The translations under genes and the position numbers were made by a program. A DNA stretch of 64,000 bases from CTSoil-075 sp042610375 (GTDB taxonomy: Bacteria; Bacillota; Negativicutes; DSM-13327). This document shows, piece after piece, positions 44,601 through 50,974 of this stretch (position 1 is the first letter of the stretch; each line of letters opens with the position of its first letter). The notes below the pieces were generated by a model. That model was given only the letters and a program-made list of their open reading frames with translations. It did no database searches and was not told the origin of the DNA. Location of the stretch: NCBI RefSeq assembly GCF_042610375.1, contig NZ_JBGJZL010000004.1, positions 124,001 to 188,000 of the forward strand, written 5' to 3'.

Positions 44601-45192
44601 ACTTGATCATGTTCTTGCATCCGGTGAAGACATTAATGTCTTAGTTATGGATACTGAAATTTATTCTAACACTGGTGGTCAAGCTTCTAAATCAACTCCG
44701 GCTGCAGCTATTGCACAATTTGCTGCTAGCGGTAAAGCCACTAAGAAAAAAGATCTTGGTATGATGGCAATGAGTTATGGCTATGTCTATGTAGCGCAAA
44801 TTGCTATGGGTGCTGATCACAACCAAACATTAAAAGCAATTGCAGAAGCAGAAGCTTATCCTGGTCCTTCACTCATTATTGCTTATGCTCCTTGCATCAG
44901 CCATGGTTTGAGAAGTGGTATGGGTAAAAGCCAACTTGAAATCAAAAATGCTGTTGCATGCGGATACTGGGGAATGTATCGCTACAATCCTACGCTTAAA
45001 GAGCAAGATAAGAATCCGTTCATCATGGATTCAAAAGAACCAACCGGTGATTTCCAAGAGTTCTTGATGGGTGAAGTTCGTTATTCATCACTTAAGAAAC
45101 AATATCCAGAATTAGCAGATGCTTTATTTGCTAAAACTGAAAAAGATGCTAAAGATCGATTAGCAACATACAGAAAACTTGCTCAAGGATAA
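41647..45192 (+). CDS. nifJ: Pyruvate:ferredoxin (flavodoxin) oxidoreductase
   Basis: A 1181-residue single-chain PFOR. Domain I has MDGNTAAAYISYAFTDVAAIFPITPSSPMAE (about 6-36). Two ferredoxin-type [4Fe-4S] motifs lie near residues 700-770 (CIQCNQCSYVCPH and CTGCGNCAQVCP). A third cluster's cysteines include CAGCGETPY. The thiamine diphosphate motif begins GDGWAYDIGFGGLD near 975 and continues to SNTGGQASKSTPAAA. It oxidises pyruvate and CoA to acetyl-CoA, CO2 and reduced ferredoxin. Codon use differs slightly from its neighbours (strong AGA for Arg and GGT for Gly), as in highly expressed genes. Confidence 0.97.
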   Translation: MRKMKTMDGNTAAAYISYAFTDVAAIFPITPSSPMAEAVDEWSAQGKKNLFGQTVKVMEMQSEAGAAGAVHGSLQAGALTTTYTASQGLLLMVPNMYKVAGELLPAVFHVSARALAANSLNIFGDHQDVMAARQTGCALLAESSVQEVMDLSAVAHLAAIKGKVPFINFFDGFRTSHEIQKIETIEYAELAEMLDMNDVDAFRRNALNPDHPVLRGTAQNPDIYFQEREVSNKYYEALPEIVEDYMAQITKLTGREYHLFNYYGAPDAERMIIAMGSACEAIQETVEHMNANGEKVGLLVVRLYRPFSIEHFFKYIPETVKKIAVLDRTKEPGSLAEPLYLDVKTAFYNRETRPVIVGGRYGLGSKDVIPAHIVAVYDNLKADEPKDGFTIGIVDDVTNHSLPAGEDIDPTPEGTKACKFWGLGSDGTVGANKSAIKIIGDKTDMYAQAYFAYDSKKSGGITVSHLRFGKKPIRSPYLINKADFVACHNQSYVDKYDVLAGLKPNGNFLLNCIWSPEDLEEKLPSSMKRYIAKNNINFYTLDAVKIAQEIGLGGRINMIMQSAFFKIANIIPLEDAIKYLKDAVVGSYGNKGQKVLDMNNAAIDVGVNNIVKIDVPASWATVADKAADKATFACACSDTAPKKEVPEFITNILVPMNRQEGDSLPVSAFVGGMEDGTFPLGTAAYEKRGIATNVPEWQMDKCIQCNQCSYVCPHAVIRPVLVNEEEMANAPEGFIAKAAVGAKELQFRLAISPLDCTGCGNCAQVCPAKEKALIMKPLDTQLNQVPLWDHVANISPKANPMNKKTVKGSQFEQPLLEFSGACAGCGETPYAKLVTQLFGDRMMVANATGCSSIWGGSAPSVPYTKNHLGQGPAWANSLFEDNAEFGLGMHLGVKAVREKVATDIKEAMTLDISAELKAAFADWLENIDNGEGSRTRTAAITALLENEKGDIAVLNEIYKNKDFLVKRSQWIFGGDGWAYDIGFGGLDHVLASGEDINVLVMDTEIYSNTGGQASKSTPAAAIAQFAASGKATKKKDLGMMAMSYGYVYVAQIAMGADHNQTLKAIAEAEAYPGPSLIIAYAPCISHGLRSGMGKSQLEIKNAVACGYWGMYRYNPTLKEQDKNPFIMDSKEPTGDFQEFLMGEVRYSSLKKQYPELADALFAKTEKDAKDRLATYRKLAQG

Positions 45193-45219
45193 TCAATTAT
45201 TGGTAAGTTAGTCATAGGT

Positions 45220-45268
45220 AAAAAGGCATTTGATAACCCGTAGTGCGGGGGATTAGATGCCTTTTTAC
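45220..45268 (+). terminator. Terminator of PFOR
   Basis: AAAAAGGCAT (45220-45229) pairs with ATGCCTTTTT (45257-45266), with inner CCCG/CGGG pairing. Confidence 0.85.
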
Positions 45269-45374
45269 TATTGATTTTTGTAGAATGAGAATTTATAATG
45301 AATTACGAAGTCGTAATCATATAGATTGTTTTACATATAGATCGATCTTGTAGGAAAGGAGTCTGAATTTTTGT

Positions 45375-45968
45375 ATGAATATTTTATACCGTAAAGGTAA
45401 AATTGAAGATTGTTCTAAGATTGCTGAAGGAATTGATCGTGCTTCTGGTGGTATTGTAGCTTTTTTATTTCATGATTTATTTAATGATTCTAGTGCTGCA
45501 GATGTGATGGCAGATTTCTTGCGTGACGGAGTTGGTTATGAATCCTATGAAAATGCAATCGTTGCTGAATGCGAGGGGGAGATTGTTGGTATCGTATATT
45601 CTTATCCATCTAAGCATCACGGAATTACTGATGAGGCAAGAGAATTTTTCCCTCAGGATAGATTAGATTTTTTAGGGGATTTTTTTAATTCCAGAGTAGA
45701 GAATAGTTTGTTTTTGGATTCTATTTATGTAGATGAAAAATTTCGAGGACAAGGTGTTGGTAGCAAATTAATTGCCTTGACGAAAGAAAAAGCTAAGGAA
45801 AATGGTTATCAGCAATTGAGTTTAATGGTTATGAATGAAAACATCACAGCGCGGCGTGCGTATGAGCGGAATCAATTTCAAATTGTGAAACATATTGATG
45901 TCAAAGAGCATCCTCTTATTCCTAATAAAGGTGGAATCTATTTATTAGTGAGCGATGTTGATAAATAA
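45375..45968 (+). CDS. GNAT-family N-acetyltransferase
   Basis: A 197-residue acetyltransferase. The acetyl-CoA motif A reads FLDSIYVDEKFRGQGVGSKLIALTKEKAKENGY (about 115-147). An ARRAYERNQFQIVKH segment follows, as in many RimI-like GNAT proteins. Substrate unknown. RBS AAAGGAG is further from the ATG than usual (about 11 bases). It has no obvious partner. Confidence 0.85.
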   Translation: MNILYRKGKIEDCSKIAEGIDRASGGIVAFLFHDLFNDSSAADVMADFLRDGVGYESYENAIVAECEGEIVGIVYSYPSKHHGITDEAREFFPQDRLDFLGDFFNSRVENSLFLDSIYVDEKFRGQGVGSKLIALTKEKAKENGYQQLSLMVMNENITARRAYERNQFQIVKHIDVKEHPLIPNKGGIYLLVSDVDK

Positions 45969-46044
45969 AATTAAGATTTAAACGATTTCTAATTTTATCT
46001 AAAGCGTAGCGAAATTTAGCCAGCGGATAAATAATCAAATAAAC

Positions 46045-46073
46045 TTGATTTGGAAAAGGTTCTATGTTATCAT
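46045..46073 (+). promoter_or_regulatory. Promoter of the 6S-like RNA
   Basis: TTGATT (46045-46050), 17 bases and TATCAT (46068-46073) are a plausible sigma-A promoter. The start would be close to 46080. Confidence 0.5.
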
Positions 46074-46079
46074 ACTAAT

Positions 46080-46280
46080 GGGAAAAGAACATTATACCTG
46101 AGGTATACGTCACTCTCATTTATGTTCAACCTACTCATTGTCTTAGGGAGTTTAAACTTATGCGGATGTCATGCCTCCTTGAGAGGACGGCAAAAACATA
46201 ATCTAGAACACCCACCTGCGAACTAGCAGGGTTTGAACATATCGGGGGAACGGTACTGCGGGTTAATGTCTTATATTTTT
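46080..46280 (+). ncRNA. ssrS: Probable 6S RNA
   Basis: A gene-free 200-base transcript unit with its own promoter and strong terminator. The ends pair (AACATTA at 46088-46094 with TAATGTC at 46264-46270). Next comes a large asymmetric internal loop, then a 9-bp stem TATGTTCAA (46121-46129) with TTGAACATA (46233-46241), and a long terminal arm containing ACCCACCTG...CAGGGT. This closing stem, central bubble and long arm is the 6S RNA layout that mimics an open promoter and binds the sigma-70/A holoenzyme. Length also fits. Identification is by shape, not by a search; boundaries are approximate. Confidence 0.65.
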
Positions 46281-46282
46281 GT

Positions 46283-46313
46283 AAAAAACAGAGGTGTATC
46301 ACCTCTGTTTTTT
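46283..46313 (+). terminator. Terminator of the 6S-like RNA
   Basis: A perfect 14-bp stem AAAAAACAGAGGTG (46283-46296) with CACCTCTGTTTTTT (46300-46313) has a 3-base loop and built-in T tract. Confidence 0.9.
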
Positions 46314-46466
46314 ACATTCGATTTTATATAAAAGTCAACCAGGAACAGGATGTCACTGGCTGACTTTTTTGGGATATAATTTATATAGACTTTTCAGTCT
46401 ATCATGAAATACAATAAAGTAAAGAAGTGTGAAGTATAGGATAGTCAAAGCACTAAGGAGAGATAA

Positions 46467-47354
46467 ATGTTGCGAAAGTTTATCCTTGTATATAATCCTG
46501 TGTCAGGTGATGCGAGTTTTAAATTCAAATTGGATCATGTCATAGAAAATTTTCAACATAAAGGATGTATTGTTATTCCCTTTCGGATAACAAATAAACA
46601 AGATACAAGTGAATTTGTTCTTTTGACTCGGGAATTTGCTGTTGAAGGAATCATTGTATCAGGTGGTGATGGAACTATTCATCAAGTCATCAATATTATG
46701 GTTGATCATAATCTAGACTTACCACTAGGAATTATTCCAAGTGGAACATCAAATGATTTTGCAGCCTATTTACAACTTGAAAAAAGCATTGATATGTGTG
46801 TAGATGTTGTTGTGAGAGGCATTATTAAGACTTTTGATGTAGGGAAAGTAAATGATAAATACTTTTTTAATGTAGCGAGTGCAGGACTCATGACATCTGT
46901 TGCTCATAGCGCAGATGTAGCGCTTAAAAATACTTTAGGTAAGATGGCCTATTATTTTAAGGGATTGGGTGAATTACCTAATTTTAAAGCACTAAAAATG
47001 CGAATTACGGCTGATGAGCATGTTATTGAAGAGGATGTTTTTTTATTTTTAGTGATGAATAGCGGTACAGTTGGGGGTTTTCCCCGCTTAGTACCTTATG
47101 CTCAGATTGATGATGGTAAACTTGATTTATTGATTGTTAATAAGTGTAATTTACCGGAATTGATGAGTTTATTTATTAGTTTCTTGAAAGGTATACATCA
47201 TAATAGTAAACATGTTACCTATATACAAGCACAAAATATTCGCATTGAATGTATAGAAGAATTAGATAGTGATCTAGATGGGGAACTGGGTCCAAAGCTA
47301 CCCCTATCAATTGAAGTTGTTCCCGGTAAAGTCAAATTCTTTTGTGTATCATAA
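46467..47354 (+). CDS. Diacylglycerol kinase-family lipid kinase (DagK/YegS-like)
   Basis: A 295-residue lipid kinase. YNPVSGDASF near residue 8, IIVSGGDGTIHQVINIM (the GGDGT nucleotide motif, about 65-81), and IPSGTSNDFA are the DAGK catalytic-domain motifs. It phosphorylates a lipid such as diacylglycerol or a related long-chain base. It overlaps the previous frame of the next gene but not the true start: 11 bases separate stop and next ATG, so the two genes may be one operon. Confidence 0.86.
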   Translation: MLRKFILVYNPVSGDASFKFKLDHVIENFQHKGCIVIPFRITNKQDTSEFVLLTREFAVEGIIVSGGDGTIHQVINIMVDHNLDLPLGIIPSGTSNDFAAYLQLEKSIDMCVDVVVRGIIKTFDVGKVNDKYFFNVASAGLMTSVAHSADVALKNTLGKMAYYFKGLGELPNFKALKMRITADEHVIEEDVFLFLVMNSGTVGGFPRLVPYAQIDDGKLDLLIVNKCNLPELMSLFISFLKGIHHNSKHVTYIQAQNIRIECIEELDSDLDGELGPKLPLSIEVVPGKVKFFCVS

Positions 47355-47365
47355 AGGGGGACGCC

Positions 47366-49375
47366 ATGACTGCTATTAACAGCTGCCAACATCATGTACT
47401 TCCTAATTGGAAAGCTTTCATTGGTGGAGAAAATCATGTACATGGTCTTAGACCACAAATCATTGAATCCTGGGTCCGCTGCCAAGAAGCTAATGTTAAT
47501 CCCTATAATAATTCGGTTCATAGTCGATTAGATGGAATTGATCTTCGTAAGAGGCTTGCGGAGAAAGAGGAACTTATAAAAGTTGCCAAACCAATTATGG
47601 GAAATTTATACCAATTTGTACAAGGGTCTGGTTTTGTTGTTGTATTAACAGATGAACAAGGGTATGTCATGGAAATATTTGGTGATAAAGATACGTTAAA
47701 GAACCCAATGACAAATAATTTCTTCCAAGGTGCTGGTTGGTGTGAAGAATTGGCGGGGACGAATGCCATTGGGACTGCTCTTGTTATTCAAGCACCGATC
47801 CAAGTTTCGGGGGAGGAACATTACTGTCAAAAACACCACTGCCTAACGTGTTCGGCAGCGCCTATTTTTGATCACAATGGGCAGATGATCGGAATACTTG
47901 ATATGTCTGGGGCTTCTGCCACCTCTCATTTACATACTTTGGGTATGGTAGTAGCAGCAACGGAAGCAATTATGGCGCAACTTGATATAAGGCGGAAAAA
48001 TCAAGAATTGGCCTTATCTAACCATCGTCTGACCAACATATTCAATACAATGTCAGATGGAGTTCTGATGGTTGATGAACGAGGCATTGTCAATCAGTTG
48101 AATCCAGCAGCAAAAAAAATTCTCAATCGAAGTGAAAGAGAAGTATTAGGTATGGCGATTGATCGGATTTTCGGTGGTAAATCATACTTAACGAAGGAAA
48201 TGTTAGCTAGTAAAGAGCCTTATGAAGATATTGAAATTATGGTAAATACCAATAAATGTACATTTCATTGTCTTGCAACTGGTGAACCCTTGACTGATGA
48301 ACAGGGGAAAGTGATCGGTGGAGTTATTATTTTACGTCCAATTAAACAGATACAAAATTTAGTGAATCGATTTAGTGGCTATTGTGCAACGCTACAATTT
48401 AGTGATATCGTCGGTGAGAGTGTGGAGATATTAGAGGTTATACGGGTGGCTTCTCTGGCTGCTGTCACATCATCTACCATTCTATTGCAAGGTGAAAGTG
48501 GTACTGGCAAGGAAATCTTTGCTCAAGCCATTCATAATCACAGTGAACAACGCAAGGGACCTTTTGTGGCACTGAATTGCGGTGTGATACCGCGAGAATT
48601 GGTTGGTAGCGAGTTGTTTGGTTATGTTGAAGGAGCTTTTACTGGTGCAGTGCGAGGAGGAAAACCAGGGAAATTTGAATTGGCTTCAGGCGGTACTTTA
48701 TTTCTAGATGAAATTGGTGATATGCCATTGGAACAACAAATTGCCCTCCTTAGAGTATTGCAGGAAAAAAGTGTGACACGTATCGGTAGTGACCGCGTGA
48801 TTCCTGTCAATGTGAGGGTTATTTGTGCTACAAATAAAAATTTATCCCAAGGTGTAGAAAAAGGATCTTTCCGTCAAGATCTTTATTATCGTCTAAATGT
48901 TATCTCGATTACGATTCCACCCCTGCGTAACCGCGTAAAAGATATTCGCCTTTTATTTAAATATTTTTTAAATAAAATAGGTCGAGATCGAGGTTCTAAA
49001 TTTTCTGTTGAACCAGCAGTGATAGAATGTTTAGAGCGATTTAACTGGCCAGGTAATGTCCGAGAATTGCAAAATGTAGTTGAACGAGCGATTAGCCTAA
49101 CCGAAGCAGAGGTCATTACTGTAGCGCACCTGCCGATAGAAGTTTATGCACCACAAAAATCAGTGCAGTTTCAATCACAACCCTTATCTCTTCCTGTTAT
49201 ACAAGAAAGTTTTGGACGTGAACAACGACGGAAATTATTGGATGCAGCAGAACGTCAACAGATTTTAGTCCTCCTATCAAAATGGGGAGGTAATGTGAGC
49301 ATAGTAGCCCGAGAGTTGGGAGTTTCGCGTAATACTCTCTATCGTAAAATGCGTTTATACGAAATAGAGAATTAA
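47366..49375 (+). CDS. Sigma-54-dependent activator (AcoR/DhaR-like, GAF-PAS-AAA+-Fis)
   Basis: A 669-residue enhancer-binding protein. A GAF-like input domain (about 60-200, CEELAGTNAIGTAL and HHCLTCSAAPIFDHNGQ) resembles AcoR. A PAS domain (about 215-325) is next. The AAA+ domain (about 345-570) has the Walker A GESGTGKE, the sigma-54 contact loop GAFTGA, Walker B LFLDEIGDMP and RQDLYYRLNV. A Fis-type HTH is at 625-665. RBS AAAGGGGG fixes the ATG at 47366. It lies directly before a clear sigma-54 promoter (49580) driving the molybdoenzyme cluster, and is its obvious activator. Confidence 0.93.
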   Translation: MTAINSCQHHVLPNWKAFIGGENHVHGLRPQIIESWVRCQEANVNPYNNSVHSRLDGIDLRKRLAEKEELIKVAKPIMGNLYQFVQGSGFVVVLTDEQGYVMEIFGDKDTLKNPMTNNFFQGAGWCEELAGTNAIGTALVIQAPIQVSGEEHYCQKHHCLTCSAAPIFDHNGQMIGILDMSGASATSHLHTLGMVVAATEAIMAQLDIRRKNQELALSNHRLTNIFNTMSDGVLMVDERGIVNQLNPAAKKILNRSEREVLGMAIDRIFGGKSYLTKEMLASKEPYEDIEIMVNTNKCTFHCLATGEPLTDEQGKVIGGVIILRPIKQIQNLVNRFSGYCATLQFSDIVGESVEILEVIRVASLAAVTSSTILLQGESGTGKEIFAQAIHNHSEQRKGPFVALNCGVIPRELVGSELFGYVEGAFTGAVRGGKPGKFELASGGTLFLDEIGDMPLEQQIALLRVLQEKSVTRIGSDRVIPVNVRVICATNKNLSQGVEKGSFRQDLYYRLNVISITIPPLRNRVKDIRLLFKYFLNKIGRDRGSKFSVEPAVIECLERFNWPGNVRELQNVVERAISLTEAEVITVAHLPIEVYAPQKSVQFQSQPLSLPVIQESFGREQRRKLLDAAERQQILVLLSKWGGNVSIVARELGVSRNTLYRKMRLYEIEN

Positions 49376-49389
49376 AAATAGGCCATATA

Positions 49390-49429
49390 TGTCATGTTAA
49401 TGTTGCAGATGTGTGACAGATATGTGACA
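49390..49429. promoter_or_regulatory. Candidate enhancer sites for the sigma-54 activator
   Basis: TGTGACA occurs twice with 11-base period (49412-49418, 49423-49429), and TGTCA (49390-49394) is in inverse orientation. They stand about 150-190 bases upstream of the -24/-12 promoter, a usual distance for enhancer-binding proteins. Confidence 0.45.
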
Positions 49430-49439
49430 GTTTTTATTG

Positions 49440-49477
49440 AAATGCTGTTCCTTAATGATACGGAATGGCATTTTTTT
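49440..49477 (+). terminator. Terminator of the sigma-54 activator gene
   Basis: AAATGCTGTTCC (49440-49451) pairs with GGAATGGCATTT (49462-49473) including wobbles, then TTTT. The cluster therefore has its own promoter beyond. Confidence 0.75.
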
Positions 49478-49579
49478 GATTTAGAAATAAAAATTTTACC
49501 TGATAAAATTGGGTACAGGTAAGGGGTTTAGCACAAAGTAAGGATTTTTAAAAACTGAATTTTCAAAAATAAATTTATA

Positions 49580-49595
49580 TGGCATGATAGTTGCA
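49580..49595 (+). promoter_or_regulatory. Sigma-54 (-24/-12) promoter of the molybdoenzyme cluster
   Basis: TGGCATG-ATAG-TTGCA matches the consensus TGGCACG-N4-TTGCW at all but one position, and GG and GC are separated by exactly 10 bases. Transcription should start near 49606, leaving a leader of about 285 bases before the first gene. Confidence 0.85.
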
Positions 49596-49699
49596 ATAAA
49601 TGTAAATGACAACTGTTGAGCAAAAGCATATTCTGATTTATGTATTAAGGTTTTAGTTGTGTATGGTTCGTTGGTAAGCCATACGGAAGAAAAAGAAAT

Positions 49700-49762
49700 A
49701 CAGTGCTCTACCCGAGCGGTAAACAAAGCAAAGCGCTGTGTTCTTTTTTGCGCTTTGCTTTG
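49700..49762 (+). promoter_or_regulatory. Attenuator-like alternative hairpins in the cluster leader
   Basis: Structure A: ACAGTGCT (49700-49707) with AGCGCTGT (49732-49739), followed by GTTCTTTTTT, looks like a terminator. Structure B: a perfect 13-bp pairing of 49724-49736 with 49750-49762 uses the 3' arm of A and would block it. A third hairpin (GTATGG/CCATAC) precedes at about 49660-49684. Mutually exclusive folds in a long leader are the hallmark of attenuation or a riboswitch; no known class was recognised. Confidence 0.45.
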
Positions 49763-49763
49763 C

Positions 49764-49865
49764 TGCGTAATCAGAAAGTATAACGCTTTCTTGATTACAA
49801 ATAAGAACGACTAAGATTTATACCTACGTCTGAGGATTTGGCACAAGTTAAGTCTTTTCTTATGT
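49764..49865 (+). repeat. Interspersed intergenic repeat, copy 4
   Basis: GTAATC and GATTAC form a perfect 6-bp outer stem around AGAAAG-TATAACG-CTTTCT. The 3' half has GACTAAGATTT, a GTCTGAGGATTTGG segment and ACAAGTTAAGTCTTTTC. It is the copy closest to copy 1 and lies in the leader of the molybdoenzyme cluster. Confidence 0.68.
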
Positions 49866-49892
49866 TTATTATTTGTATAAGGACGTGAATCA

Positions 49893-50918
49893 ATGAAAGT
49901 GATACCCGTATGGGAGGCAGAAGGTACAGTATTATGCCATGACATTACAGAAATTATTCCAGGAAAGGTAAAAAGTCGAGAGTTTAAAAAAGGACACATT
50001 GTAAAAAAAGAAGATATACCCAGACTATTGAAGTTGGGAAAAGAGCATCTTTATGTCTGGGAAGTCAATCATAAGGTTTTGCATGAAACAGATGCGGCAA
50101 TGCGAATTGCTAAAGCAGTTGCTGGTGCAGGGCTAGTTTTAACAGAACCTGTTGAAGGTAAGGTTGAGCTTAAAGCAGAGATCGCCGGATTGTTAAAAAT
50201 CAATATCCGGGCATTGGAAGAAATTAATGAAATTGAAGAGGTTGTACTAGCTTCTATACATTCAAACCAATTAGTCAGTGTTGGAAAAGTCGTTGCTGGT
50301 TGTCGGGTTGTCCCTTTGGTCATTGACGTTGATAAAATATGTGATGTAGAAAAAATCGGTCATTTAGACTTTCCAATTGTGGAGATCAAACCTCTAAGCT
50401 CACTAAAAGTCGGCATTGTTACAACAGGCAGTGAGGTTTACCATGGTCGTATAAAAGACCAATTTGGACCTGTTTTACAAAAGAAGATAAGCCAATTAGG
50501 CAGTACGGTTCTAAGGCAGATCATAGTTGATGATAACATTGACATGATCAAAGATGGGATAGAAACACTGATACAAGAAGGGGCTGAGATGATTGTAACA
50601 ACGGGTGGGATGTCAGTTGACCCCGATGATGTAACGCCAGCAGGCATTCGAGCAGCTGGTGGAGAGGTCGTTGTTTATGGCGCGCCAGTACTTCCTGGTT
50701 CAATGTTTATGTTAGCTTATATTGGAAAGATTCCTGTATTGGGTTTACCGGGGTGTGTCATGTATCATAAGACAACCATTTTTGATCTGGTTGTCCCCCG
50801 AATTTTAGCAGGAGAAAAAATAAGTCGCAAAGATATTACACGTTTGGCTCATGGAGGGCTCTGTACAAATTGTGATCCCTGTCAGTACCCACATTGTGGG
50901 TTTGGCAAAGGAAATTAA
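49893..50918 (+). CDS. MoeA/MogA-like molybdopterin-binding protein
   Basis: A 341-residue protein. Its C-terminal half (about 170-310) is the MoCF_BD fold: KVGIVTTGSEV, VDDNIDMIKDGI, MIVTTGGMSVDPDD and GLPGCVMY. The N-terminal half differs from ordinary MoeA. The tail has a Cys/His cluster (CTNCDPCQYPHCGFG) that may bind metal. It probably inserts molybdenum or prepares the cofactor for the oxidoreductase encoded next. It is the first gene after the sigma-54 promoter. AAGGACGTG serves as RBS. A standard moeA housekeeping role is less likely. Confidence 0.8.
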   Translation: MKVIPVWEAEGTVLCHDITEIIPGKVKSREFKKGHIVKKEDIPRLLKLGKEHLYVWEVNHKVLHETDAAMRIAKAVAGAGLVLTEPVEGKVELKAEIAGLLKINIRALEEINEIEEVVLASIHSNQLVSVGKVVAGCRVVPLVIDVDKICDVEKIGHLDFPIVEIKPLSSLKVGIVTTGSEVYHGRIKDQFGPVLQKKISQLGSTVLRQIIVDDNIDMIKDGIETLIQEGAEMIVTTGGMSVDPDDVTPAGIRAAGGEVVVYGAPVLPGSMFMLAYIGKIPVLGLPGCVMYHKTTIFDLVVPRILAGEKISRKDITRLAHGGLCTNCDPCQYPHCGFGKGN

Positions 50919-50974
50919 GGGTTTTAGAGGTTGCTACCTTTGAAATACAAATAAAAATAAAAGGAGAGTGTGAA

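Noticed and set aside
49660..49740. tRNA-like minus-strand text (GGTAGAGCACTG)
   Set aside because: It resembles a D arm, but no acceptor stem, anticodon arm or T arm can be completed. The same bases are better explained by the leader hairpins.
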